This document shows positions 1 to 5,850 of a DNA stretch of 14,811 nt, in pieces. The number at the start of each line of letters is the position of its first letter. The stretch's first letter is position 1. The DNA is from an uncultured Clostridia bacterium (lineage in GTDB: Bacteria > Bacillota_A > Clostridia > Christensenellales > Aristaeellaceae), in contig CAMVBO010000013.1 in assembly GCA_947165745.1 (NCBI GenBank), positions 1-14,811 of the forward strand, given 5' to 3'. The notes below the pieces were generated by a model, which saw only the letters and a program-made list of their open reading frames with translations, had not been told where the DNA came from and did no database searches. The translations under genes and the position numbers were made by a program.

Positions 1-25
1 TTATATACCCATATCTTTGTATACT

Positions 26-54
26 ATGATACTCCCAGATGCAGGATTTGTCAA
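26..54 (-). promoter_or_regulatory. Sigma-A-type promoter facing out of the window
   Basis: Read on the minus strand, a perfect TTGACA -35 box (54-49) is followed after exactly 17 bases by TATCAT (31-26), five of six matches to the -10 consensus. It would drive a gene to the left of the window, which cannot be seen. The 16-bp palindrome at 55-70 abuts its upstream side. Confidence 0.6.
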
Positions 55-350
55 TAACACTGATGTGTTACATCTATACAAAACAAACACACCATGGTTT
101 TGTTCTCGTGCGTCGTCAAGCTGGGCGAGTCACCGAGCATCTGGGCCTTCAGGGCGGTTACCTGAAACAAATTCATATGATGGCTGTTTCCGCTGATGTA
201 TCACCGGAGCTGTTCCATCAGGCTGAAATCCCGGAGGAAGAAAAAGGTGTCGCCGGCTGTCGTCATGGTATACGCGCCTATGCCACTGGTTCATATCCGC
301 CGCCGCGTCCCATGCAGCGCTCTCGCGGCATCGGATGCGTCCTGATTTCA
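51..350 (-). pseudogene. Possible decayed reading frame, unrecognised
   Basis: No intact gene fills 71-400. On the minus strand one frame ending at the TGA at 53-51 looks protein-like: from an ATG at 266 it reads 21 codons (starting MTTAGDTFFFLRDF), meets a TGA at 203-201, then continues about 49 codons to 51. A further in-frame TGA lies upstream near 295. Both stops could have come from TGG (Trp) codons. The hydrophobic and polar residues alternate as in a real protein, but I recognise no family and see no convincing ribosome binding site. Selenocysteine is not favoured because no obvious stem-loop follows the stop. This may equally be non-coding sequence. Confidence 0.22.
55..70. promoter_or_regulatory. 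Operator-like palindrome next to the 26-54 promoter
   Basis: TAACAC-TGAT-GTGTTA is a perfect inverted repeat with 6-base arms and a 4-base centre. It lies directly upstream of the minus-strand -35 box at 49-54. That position fits an activator site or a repressor operator. The regulator is unknown, and the small size means chance cannot be excluded. Confidence 0.35.
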
Positions 351-354
351 ACAG

Positions 355-389
355 CCCCCGGACCTTTGCCAAAGGCAAAGATACGGGGG
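355..389 (-). terminator. Strong hairpin after the 477-residue protein gene
   Basis: CCCCCG (355-360) pairs with CGGGGG (384-389), and CTTTGCC (364-370) pairs with GGCAAAG (374-380). The two stems are separated by a symmetric 3-by-3 internal loop and closed by a 3-base loop. It starts 15 bases past the stop codon of the minus-strand gene that ends at 405. There is no clear U-run after it, so it may be a weak terminator or a 3'-end stabilising structure. Confidence 0.5.
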
Positions 390-404
390 CGCGTTGTCGC
401 TGGA

Positions 405-1838
405 TTACTTACCCTGCTGGCCAACCGCCTTCAGAACGTCGGCCAGTTCGTTGTTGATCTTCTCGATGGTGATCTCGTTGAGATTCTCAGCGGTGCTCAG
501 GTCCTGGATGTCCGTCTTCTCGATCCTGCTGATCTTGATGGTCGCAGTCTGCTCGGATTCGGGCGTGCTCATTTCGCAAATCAGGCTGTCCTCCTCCTCG
601 AAGAAGTCGAAGATGATCGTGGCCTGCTTGCCTTCAGCGGTCTCCGCAAACACCTCGTAGCGGATCTTGCCGCTCCAGGTTTCGCGCACGGTGGTGCTGA
701 TGGCGCCCTTGGGCCCCTTCATGTAGAAGTAGTCCGGGCCGACCTCCATACGCATCCATTCGGTGCCTTCGATCACGGTGACGACCTTGCCCTTGTTGAC
801 CAGGTTGCCATCGAATTCCATATCCACCTCGGTCATAGTATTGCCGGAGCTCAGCTTCTCGTGGTAGGCATACTGGTCCACGCTCAGTTCATAGACCAGG
901 AAGGGATCCTCATCCTTGAAGCCCAGGCTGGCGGTGATCTCCGCGTCGCCGTTCTCCTGATTGATCCAGGCGTCGGTGTCGCACATCAGGATCTTCGTCG
1001 CGGACTGCTCCTCGCCGATCTGGTAGTGGGACTGCAGATGGCCGTTCTCCCCGATGCTTTCGGTGCTCTCGACGGTACGGATGGCTGCCAGAGTGGCTTC
1101 GCGGTTCGCCGCCCAGTTCTTCTGCAGCTCGGCAAAGCTCTTGCCGCCTTCCACCGCGGCCTGACGGTTCACCAGGTCCGCGAGAGCGGGGTTGAGCATC
1201 AGCTCGTCAATCGCGTCGGCCACGGCGGAGGCATAAGCTTCGCTGCGCAGGCTGATGGTCACTTTGTCGCCCTCATCCTTGACATCCAGGATGTATTCAG
1301 GCTTGAATTTGTTGGCGAAGGATATGGCCGCGGTGGCCAGGGTCATCGCATCCGCCTGCTCCTGGGCTTTCGCCTCAGCGGCCAGAATGCTCATCTCCTG
1401 AACGGCCTTCATCATCTCCTCCTCCGTGGGAAGCTGATCCTCGGGGATGCTCTTGATGGCCTCGTCCATCATCGCGTCCACCGTGTCGAAAATCTGCTGC
1501 AGGGCGGTGGTCACAGTGGCGTAGCGCAGCAGCGTCACGTTGCCGTTCTCAGCCAGATAGACGCCCTCGGCATTCATCTGGATGTGGCTGGCCTCCTGGC
1601 CGTTGGTACGCGCCACGATGTGCAGGTTATCCCTGTCCACGCGGAACACGAGGTCGGCGGACTGGTCGTCGGCCGCAACCTGCAGCGCGATGTCCTTGGT
1701 CTTCAGGTCCGTCTGCTTCACAAAGCGGGTCACGATATCGCTGTTCCCAAAGCGTCCCACCCCGGCCGGCTCCGCAAGGGCGCCCACGGCGGCGATCAGC
1801 ATCATGACGACCAGCAAACAGGAAACAAGTCTCTTCAT
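405..1838 (-). CDS. Secreted protein of unknown function, 477 aa
   Basis: The N-terminus has a classical signal peptide: a basic MKR start, a hydrophobic stretch to about residue 20, and a GALA-EP signal peptidase I type site near residues 20-23. There is no lipobox cysteine at the cleavage site, so the mature protein should be exported and soluble or cell-surface associated. The mature part is acidic and alternates helical stretches (around 120-165, rich in Glu, Met and Ala) with a beta-rich C-terminal half containing several Trp/Tyr-bearing strands. I see no catalytic motif and recognise no family. The ATG at 1838 is chosen because AAAGGGG lies 7 bases upstream and because the signal peptide starts there. 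A promoter at 2028-2056 and the hairpin at 355-389 suggest a single-gene transcript. Confidence 0.85.
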   Translation of the reverse strand: MKRLVSCLLVVMMLIAAVGALAEPAGVGRFGNSDIVTRFVKQTDLKTKDIALQVAADDQSADLVFRVDRDNLHIVARTNGQEASHIQMNAEGVYLAENGNVTLLRYATVTTALQQIFDTVDAMMDEAIKSIPEDQLPTEEEMMKAVQEMSILAAEAKAQEQADAMTLATAAISFANKFKPEYILDVKDEGDKVTISLRSEAYASAVADAIDELMLNPALADLVNRQAAVEGGKSFAELQKNWAANREATLAAIRTVESTESIGENGHLQSHYQIGEEQSATKILMCDTDAWINQENGDAEITASLGFKDEDPFLVYELSVDQYAYHEKLSSGNTMTEVDMEFDGNLVNKGKVVTVIEGTEWMRMEVGPDYFYMKGPKGAISTTVRETWSGKIRYEVFAETAEGKQATIIFDFFEEEDSLICEMSTPESEQTATIKISRIEKTDIQDLSTAENLNEITIEKINNELADVLKAVGQQGK

Positions 1839-2027
1839 AGAAATACCCCTTTCGTCTTAAAAAGATAGCTGTATTTATGCGCTATGCGCGCATTTTACCG
1901 GTTTATTCGCTTTTCGCGAGCGACGCGCGATGGCCACGATCCCGGAGCGGGCGGAACCAATGCGAATCATGTCGACGCCGGATTCGTAAGGGCTTTGGGA
2001 TTGTCCGACCGTACATACATCTTTTAC

Positions 2028-2056
2028 AATATAAACCATTCATCTTAATATTGCAA
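2028..2056 (-). promoter_or_regulatory. Promoter for the 477-residue secreted protein gene
   Basis: On the minus strand TTGCAA (2056-2051) is followed after exactly 17 bases by TATATT (2033-2028). Transcription would begin near 2021 and give a leader of about 180 bases before the ATG at 1838. The palindrome at 2063-2077 sits just upstream of the -35 box. The leader (1839-2020) has one short hairpin, ATGCGC-TATGC-GCGCAT at 1877-1893, and no recognised riboswitch. Confidence 0.5.
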
Positions 2057-2062
2057 GCATGC

Positions 2063-2077
2063 GTGACATATTGTCAC
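2063..2077. promoter_or_regulatory. Operator-like palindrome GTGACA-TAT-TGTCAC
   Basis: Perfect 6-base inverted arms flank a 3-base centre in an AT-rich region. The site lies 6 bases upstream of the -35 box of the minus-strand promoter at 2028-2056, a typical activator position. The arms resemble half-sites of Crp/Fnr-family regulators, but the spacing differs from the classical CRP and FNR sites, so the family is not assigned. Confidence 0.4.
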
Positions 2078-2143
2078 ATAAAAATTATAGGAGCTAAATT
2101 ACACATCAGAAAAGAGGTAACCATAGCAAGGCGCCGTCTTCCA

Positions 2144-2455
2144 TCAACATCCCTTTCTTCCGTTCTTGTGATCCTCAATAGAGCAGGCATTCGCGGTACC
2201 GTACTCGACGAGGCCGGCATCCGCCGGATCAACAGACACCCTGCCGTCTTCAAACACGAAAGCCGGGATCCCCACATCCCCGATCGCTTTCAAGCGATCA
2301 AAGACCGGGTTCGTATCCCGCAGCCTCGTAAACGCGCTCATATTGCGGAGGTTCTCGCCAATGTCGATGTATTTGAATTCTGATTCCCGTCCCTTGATCT
2401 GCTGATGAACAAAATCGCAATAGGGACACGTTGACATTCCGTAGATGATGATCAT
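2144..2455 (-). CDS. Glutaredoxin-like thiol-disulfide protein, 103 aa
   Basis: A short thioredoxin-fold protein. It opens with a beta strand (MIIIYGMST) leading to the redox motif CPYC at residues 10-13. The VGIP segment at 61-64 provides the cis-proline that faces the active site, followed by the FVFEDGR strand and turn. This matches small glutaredoxin-like proteins of anaerobic Bacillota, which catalyse thiol-disulfide exchange in the cytoplasm. The ATG at 2455 is preferred over the upstream ATGs at 2494 and 2464 because AAGGAG ends 9 bases before it and because the fold begins there. The C-terminus carries extra cysteines at 91 and 103. It follows the oxidoreductase gene on the same strand after about 180 bases and may share its transcript. 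The true partner is unknown. Confidence 0.8.
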   Translation of the reverse strand: MIIIYGMSTCPYCDFVHQQIKGRESEFKYIDIGENLRNMSAFTRLRDTNPVFDRLKAIGDVGIPAFVFEDGRVSVDPADAGLVEYGTANACSIEDHKNGRKGC

Positions 2456-2636
2456 GGTCTGCATCTCCTTCGTATTTGGCATCACGCACTGCATGGGCTT
2501 TCAAACTCGGCCTCTGGCATCCTGACCGCGTCCTCAAGCGTCATACCGCGCATATAGATACAGCTGTTCCGGTAAAGGCGATGTGTTGGGCATGGTGATG
2601 ATATCGGTCTTATTCATAGGCTCGCATCCCGTTCGA
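2456..2636 (-). other. Gap with a possible small ORF (2534-2617)
   Basis: This 181-base stretch separates the two minus-strand genes. An ATG at 2617 opens a 27-codon frame ending at 2534 (MNKTDIITMP...). In the neighbouring frame the sequence continues as a plausible coding stretch (YMRGMTLEDAVRMPEAEF) ending in a TGA near 2493. A single-base shift would join the two into about 45 residues. There is no good ribosome binding site at 2617. It could be a frameshifted small gene, a gene remnant, or chance. I recognise no family. Confidence 0.2.
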
Positions 2637-3662
2637 TCATCTCCTGACAGGGGTTGCTTCGACCGCCTCCCGCAATCTCAGCCAAAATCGCGCGTCCTCG
2701 ACGGCCTCCCACAGCGGGTACGGAGATTCGCCGCCCCGCAGGTAGTCCCCCATATCCAGCAGGATCGTCGCGATGGCGTATTCGTCCTGAAGGGTGTCGA
2801 GGAACAGCTCCGGCCGCCATGTCTTGCGCAAATCCCGCAGATACTGCGTATCCAAACACCGATAGCGCTCCGGAATCTCCGGCATCAATGCAGTCCTGAA
2901 GGGCACATTTCGCCCGTCCAGGCGGTATACGGTCGTGTCGCTCCACTCGCCCCGATCGCCGCGCACGGTGAAGTGGCGCGCGCGGATATAGGAACGGTAT
3001 TGCAGCGGCGCGAAGTCGTAGATCGCGGTTTTTCCGGATTCGTAGTCGATCAGCACCTGGTCGCGAACCTCCTCTGTCACGGAGCCGTCCAGGATCGCTC
3101 CATAGCGGGAATCGGTGTTCACGGCAGGGCTGACCTGTCGGGAGCCTCGCATTTCGTATCGTTCCCTGCCGATCATCAGTGCCCGGCGCAGCAGGCTGGC
3201 CGCGTGATAGTCGTGGGCCAGGGAGATGCAGGCCGACCGCGGCGTCCCGATTGCGCCACGCCGAACGGCCTCGAGACCCGCGGCGAGGATGGGATAGCGA
3301 TGGTACTGCTCGCAGCACACGATCTTCGCGCCGCGCTCGCTCAGCGCCTCCAGCCTTTGAAGCTTCTCCTCGGTGTCGCCCACGGGCGTTTCCGCCACCA
3401 CGGGAAAGCCGCGCCCGATCCACTCCTCAACGACGTCGGCCACGTGCCCGCGATCCACCGCCACGACGATAAAGTCCGGCTTGAACGCCATCGCCGCTTC
3501 GGCGGTCAGCACCGCCTCCGCGCCGGTGTTTTTGCGCATCAGCGCCGCCTTCTCCTCCGAGCGGCACAGATAACAGGCCCTGAAAAGCTCCGGCCACGTT
3601 CGGGCAACGCGCCCAAAGTATTCCGCACGATAGCCCGATCCTGCAATGACATAAGTAAGCAT
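2637..3662 (-). CDS. Gfo/Idh/MocA-family NAD(P)-dependent oxidoreductase, 341 aa
   Basis: The N-terminal Rossmann fold shows the dinucleotide loop AGSGYRAEYF at residues 7-16. A segment at 88-94 (VVAETPV) occupies the position of the conserved Glu-Lys-Pro of the family, with Thr in place of Lys. The usual alpha/beta C-terminal domain follows, and EQYHRYP (118-124) sits near the expected substrate region. Family members oxidise or reduce sugar-type hydroxyl groups, inositols or related substrates with NAD(P). The substrate here cannot be deduced. The Lys-to-Thr change at the EKP position, which normally contributes the conserved catalytic or cofactor-contacting lysine, hints at a divergent member. 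Length is normal for the family. The ATG at 3662 follows AAGG about 10 bases upstream. It is divergent from the VOC protein gene, and the two may share regulation through the 177-base spacer. Confidence 0.85.
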   Translation of the reverse strand: MLTYVIAGSGYRAEYFGRVARTWPELFRACYLCRSEEKAALMRKNTGAEAVLTAEAAMAFKPDFIVVAVDRGHVADVVEEWIGRGFPVVAETPVGDTEEKLQRLEALSERGAKIVCCEQYHRYPILAAGLEAVRRGAIGTPRSACISLAHDYHAASLLRRALMIGRERYEMRGSRQVSPAVNTDSRYGAILDGSVTEEVRDQVLIDYESGKTAIYDFAPLQYRSYIRARHFTVRGDRGEWSDTTVYRLDGRNVPFRTALMPEIPERYRCLDTQYLRDLRKTWRPELFLDTLQDEYAIATILLDMGDYLRGGESPYPLWEAVEDARFWLRLREAVEATPVRR

Positions 3663-3690
3663 ATCATCTTTACCTTATATTCGTTGGTTA

Positions 3691-3719
3691 TTGACATCCC
3701 ATAAACCGTTATGTACAAT
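3691..3719 (+). promoter_or_regulatory. Near-consensus promoter for the VOC protein gene
   Basis: TTGACA (3691-3696) and TACAAT (3714-3719) are separated by exactly 17 bases. The transcript would start near 3726, leaving a leader of about 115 bases that contains the hairpin at 3768-3785. No comparably good promoter is visible for the divergent minus-strand gene at 3662. Confidence 0.7.
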
Positions 3720-3767
3720 CATAGCAGATCAGGAATCCGTTGTAAAGGACTTTGGAAATGCCGGGCT

Positions 3768-3785
3768 TTCATCCAAAAGGATGAA
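3768..3785 (+). promoter_or_regulatory. Leader hairpin or operator TTCATCC-AAAA-GGATGAA
   Basis: Perfect 7-base inverted arms enclose an AAAA loop within the 5' leader of the VOC protein gene, about 55 bases before its start codon. It could act as an operator downstream of the promoter or as an RNA hairpin. There is no U-run, so it is not a classical terminator. Confidence 0.35.
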
Positions 3786-3839
3786 CATACTGCCATATAC
3801 CTGAACGCATTGCAATGACGAACAAAGGAGGCCGCTGAC

Positions 3840-4265
3840 ATGGTCACAGGCATCGCACACAACGCAGTTACCGTGAAGGACATGGACGAGTCGCTCCGAT
3901 TCTACACGGAGGGGCTCGGCTTCAAAAAGGCGTTCGAGATCAACCGCCCGGAAACGGGAGAACCCTGGATCGTCTACCTGTCTGTTGCCCCGGGCCAATT
4001 CCTGGAGTTGTTCTACGGCGGCACAGAAGACAATCCCTGGCGCGACAGCCTAATCGGTTTCAACCACTTTTGCTTTGAGGTGGATGATGTCTTCGCCACG
4101 GTCGAGCGGGCGCGCGGCGCGGGCTATCTGATTGATGTGGAGCCAAAGCAGGGCGCCGACACCAACTGGCAGGCATGGATCACCGATCCAAACGGCATAC
4201 GCATCGAGCTGATGAAGATCATGCCCGAATCCCCGCAGGCAAGGTATTCTGGGCAGCCGCAGTGA
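3840..4265 (+). CDS. VOC-family (glyoxalase/bleomycin-resistance fold) protein, 141 aa
   Basis: Two beta-alpha-beta-beta-beta modules of the vicinal oxygen chelate superfamily are visible. The usual four metal-ligand positions are all present: His7 (GIAHNAV), Glu56 (FLELF), His76 (NHFCFEV) and Glu123 (DPNGIRIELM). The sequence therefore looks like a metal-dependent enzyme of the lactoylglutathione lyase, methylmalonyl-CoA epimerase or dioxygenase type. The exact reaction cannot be told from sequence. Glyoxalase I-like activity is only a default label. The start is fixed by AAAGGAGG (3824-3831), 8 bases before the ATG. The gene is preceded by a good promoter at 3691-3719 and followed after 7 bases by the broken ABC exporter gene, so the two were probably once co-transcribed. 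Confidence 0.88.
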   Translation: MVTGIAHNAVTVKDMDESLRFYTEGLGFKKAFEINRPETGEPWIVYLSVAPGQFLELFYGGTEDNPWRDSLIGFNHFCFEVDDVFATVERARGAGYLIDVEPKQGADTNWQAWITDPNGIRIELMKIMPESPQARYSGQPQ

Positions 4266-4272
4266 AACACCC

Positions 4273-4822
4273 ATGAAACTACTGTGGCGGCTCAGCCGCG
4301 AAGCAAAGCGATACAAGGGCCTGTATCTCGCCGCCATCCTTGCCACGCTGGCGCTGGCTGACTGGGGTCAACCTGGCCGCGCCGAAGCTGCTGTCCGCGG
4401 TGACGGGCGTGGTGGAGGGTGGCGTGGACGAAGCGGGTCTGCGCAAAATCCTGACGCTGACGGCAGGGCTGGCTTTGCTTTACCTGCTCAGGGTGCTGTT
4501 CCGCTTCATGAGCAACTATCTGGCGCACCGGGCGGCATGGTATCTGGTGGGTGACCTGCGCACCCGCACCTACGACAAGCTGGAGCGGATGCACCTCGGC
4601 TTCTTCCACGACAAGCAGACCGGCGATTTGATGAGCCGGGTGGTCAACGACACGCGGGACTTCGAGTTGCTCTATGTCCACATCATCCCGGAGTCCGTCA
4701 CCAACTTCGTCACCTTCGCGGGCGTGCTGATCATGCTGATGACGATCAACTGGCGATTGGCGCTGATCACCTGCGCGCCCATCCCATTGATCCTCATCTC
4801 CGGCGTGATCTTCGCCAAAAGT
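4273..4822 (+). pseudogene. Truncated, frameshifted ABC exporter (N-terminal membrane domain only)
   Basis: The first 28 or so codons (MKLLWRLSREAKRYKGLYLA...) give the start of a type I ABC exporter. The frame then shifts around 4352-4362, within a GCGCTGGC-rich repeat, and continues in the +2 frame with LTGVNLAAPKLL. Loss of 2 bases from the repeat would explain it. The second part contains membrane helices and the typical coupling region (DKLERMHLGFFHDKQTGDLMSRVVNDT). Only about 180 residues of an expected 570-600 remain. The nucleotide-binding domain is absent. The coding sequence ends at FAKS, where the mobile element at 4823 begins, and the element's own TAG is the stop codon. No continuation is found beyond the element, so sequence has been lost there. 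The gene lies 7 bases after the VOC protein gene. Confidence 0.85.
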
Positions 4823-4918
4823 TAGAGTGTGTTTCTAAAGTCCGGGATGTGCAGTTTCGAGCGTATCAGGCTGCATTTCAAGGCGATTTTCCGAAGGCTT
4901 ACTGGCATCGAGCGCCCG

Positions 4919-4966
4919 GAAAACAGTCCAGCGGACTGTTTTCAGCGAGATGGGGCCGGCAGGCCC
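4919..4966 (+). repeat. Central two-hairpin cassette of the outer MITE
   Basis: GAAAACAGTCC-AGC-GGACTGTTTTC (4919-4943) is a perfect 11-bp stem with a 3-base loop, followed by GGGCC-GGCA-GGCCC (4953-4966). The same pair occurs inverted in the copy at 14570-14798, and it is missing from the inner copy. It may be structural or a transposase or host-factor recognition site; function is unknown. Confidence 0.7.
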
Positions 4967-5007
4967 GTGGATGCAAGTCGAGGAAAAGCAACACAGAAAT
5001 GCAGCCT

Positions 5008-5171
5008 TAGAGTGTGTTTCTAAATCCCAGGAGATGCAGTTTCAAGCGTAGTTGGCTGCATATCAAGGCGATTTTCCGCAGGCTTACTGGTTGCAAGTCA
5101 AGGAAAAGCAACGCAGAAATGCAGCCAAATCCGCTGAAAATGCGCTTCGGGGATTTTAGAAACAGACTCTA
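5008..5171 (+). mobile_element. Nested, internally deleted MITE-like copy
   Basis: This copy begins TA-GAGTGTGTTTCTAAA and ends TTTTAGAAACAGACTC-TA, inserted within the outer element with TA at both borders. It keeps the sub-terminal GCTGCAT and AAATGCAGC arms but lacks about 66 bases of the outer copy (4906-4971), including both central hairpins. The right terminal repeat has one mismatch (CAGACTC instead of CACACTC). It is a short derivative of the same family. Confidence 0.8.
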
Positions 5172-5276
5172 ATCGCCGAAAAAGCAGGTTCAGGATTTTA
5201 GAAACACACTCTAGTAGTATGCTATACTCATCTGACAAATGGGGTGCAGTTCATACGGCCCGCAGCACAGTCGTTC

Positions 5277-5305
5277 TTTACAAGAGCGTAAAAACAAGGT
5301 ATAAT
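5277..5305 (+). promoter_or_regulatory. Promoter of the formate dehydrogenase/cofactor operon
   Basis: TTTACA (5277-5282) and a perfect TATAAT (5300-5305) are separated by 17 bases. Transcription would start near 5312, with a leader of only about 23 bases before the first gene, too short for a riboswitch. The MITE right end is 63 bases upstream. A small palindrome AGTAT-GCT-ATACT at 5216-5228 lies between them. Confidence 0.7.
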
Positions 5306-5334
5306 TGCACTATCCAAAGGCATCGGAGGGGCGT

Positions 5335-5850
5335 ATGCATGTATTTTTGACAGGAGACAGGGGCATTGGCAAGAGCTGGGCGGCAGCGTCCGCCGCGGCA
5401 CTGCTGCAGCGTCCATGCCTGGGCTTTCGCACTGCGTTCTTGGCGAAAGATCATCGCGCGTCCGCCCTGTACCTGTTCCCCGCCGGCGCGGACTGCCCAT
5501 CGCCCGAGGCCCGAGTAGCGGCCGTCTGGGCGGATGGCCGGCTGACGGCAGTGGCGGGCGTGTTTGACAAATACGGCACCGCCCTGCTGCGGGAGGCCCG
5601 CAGGCATCCGGAAGCGCTGATCCTGATGGATGAGTGCGGGCACGTGGAGCGGGACGCGCTCGTCTTCCAGCGTGAGATCCTGGCCTGTCTGGACGGAGAA
5701 ACGCCGGTGCTGGGCGTGCTGCGCAAGGGCCAGCTCTGGCATGGCATGATCCGGGAGCATCCCAATGTGCGGGTGCTGGAGGTCACCGCGCAGAACCGGG
5801 GCCGGCTGCCGCAGCAAATCGCCGCGCTGATCAGAGGGTTACGGCCATGA
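5335..5850 (+). CDS. P-loop nucleoside-triphosphatase, THEP1-like, 171 aa
   Basis: A Walker A motif, GDRGIGKS, lies at residues 7-14 directly after the first strand (MHVFLT). The strand LILMDECGHVE at 95-105 carries the Walker B acid and the DECG signature typical of THEP1-type NTPases (PF03266). PVLGVLRK at 124-131 fits the following strand. Proteins of this group hydrolyse NTPs and are soluble; their cellular roles are poorly known. The ATG at 5335 is chosen because GGAGG stands 5 bases before it. A longer frame from TTG at 5305 begins inside the -10 box and cannot be transcribed whole. The stop overlaps the start of the next gene (ATGA). Position at the head of a molybdenum enzyme operon that has MobA but no MobB invites the idea of a MobB-like role, which is inference. 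Confidence 0.8.
   Translation: MHVFLTGDRGIGKSWAAASAAALLQRPCLGFRTAFLAKDHRASALYLFPAGADCPSPEARVAAVWADGRLTAVAGVFDKYGTALLREARRHPEALILMDECGHVERDALVFQREILACLDGETPVLGVLRKGQLWHGMIREHPNVRVLEVTAQNRGRLPQQIAALIRGLRP

Larger units (their letters stand above)
4823..5213 (+). mobile_element. MITE-like element (outer copy, interrupted by a second copy)
   Basis: The element starts TA-GAGTGTGTTTCTAAA at 4823 and ends TTTTAGAAACACACTC-TA at 5213, giving terminal inverted repeats of about 15-16 bases bounded by TA. Sub-terminal arms GGCTGCATTTC (4869-4879) and GAAATGCAGCC (4996-5006) add a second inverted repeat. The centre holds two hairpins: 4919-4943 and 4953-4966. With the inner copy (5008-5171) removed, the right end aligns with the copy at 14570-14798, so the outer element was about 229 bases long. 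There is no transposase. The TA edges suggest mobilisation by an IS630/Tc1-mariner-like enzyme in trans. It truncates the ABC exporter gene on its left. Confidence 0.85.

Noticed and set aside
201..203. Selenocysteine codon in the left-edge frame
   Set aside because: No stem-loop of the bacterial SECIS type is evident right after the TGA, and no selenoprotein family is recognised.
39..1868. Plus-strand open frame of 609 codons
   Set aside because: It is antisense to the signal-peptide-bearing gene at 405-1838, has no ribosome binding site, and its composition (Leu, Gly, His, Val-rich) is typical of the shadow of a GC-rich gene.
1877..2383. Plus-strand ORF across the gap and the glutaredoxin gene
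   Set aside because: It is mostly antisense to the glutaredoxin-like gene and crosses AT-rich promoter sequence; no coding signal.
4829..5023. Small ORF in the outer MITE, similar to one at 14517-14774
   Set aside because: The similarity of the two peptides (for example GIERPENSPADCFQRDGAG) reflects near-identical DNA of two recent element copies. The ORF spans a perfect hairpin, has no ribosome binding site and is destroyed in the short copy.
4823..5213. CRISPR array or tandem repeat
   Set aside because: The repeated 18-base motifs are the inverted ends of two nested elements; they are not regularly spaced direct repeats.
5305..5334. Longer TTG start for the NTPase
   Set aside because: The TTG begins in the last base of the -10 box, upstream of any transcript start, whereas ATG 5335 has GGAGG at good spacing and begins the fold.
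5306..5334. Molybdenum cofactor riboswitch ahead of the FDH operon
   Set aside because: The predicted leader is only about 23 bases, far too short.
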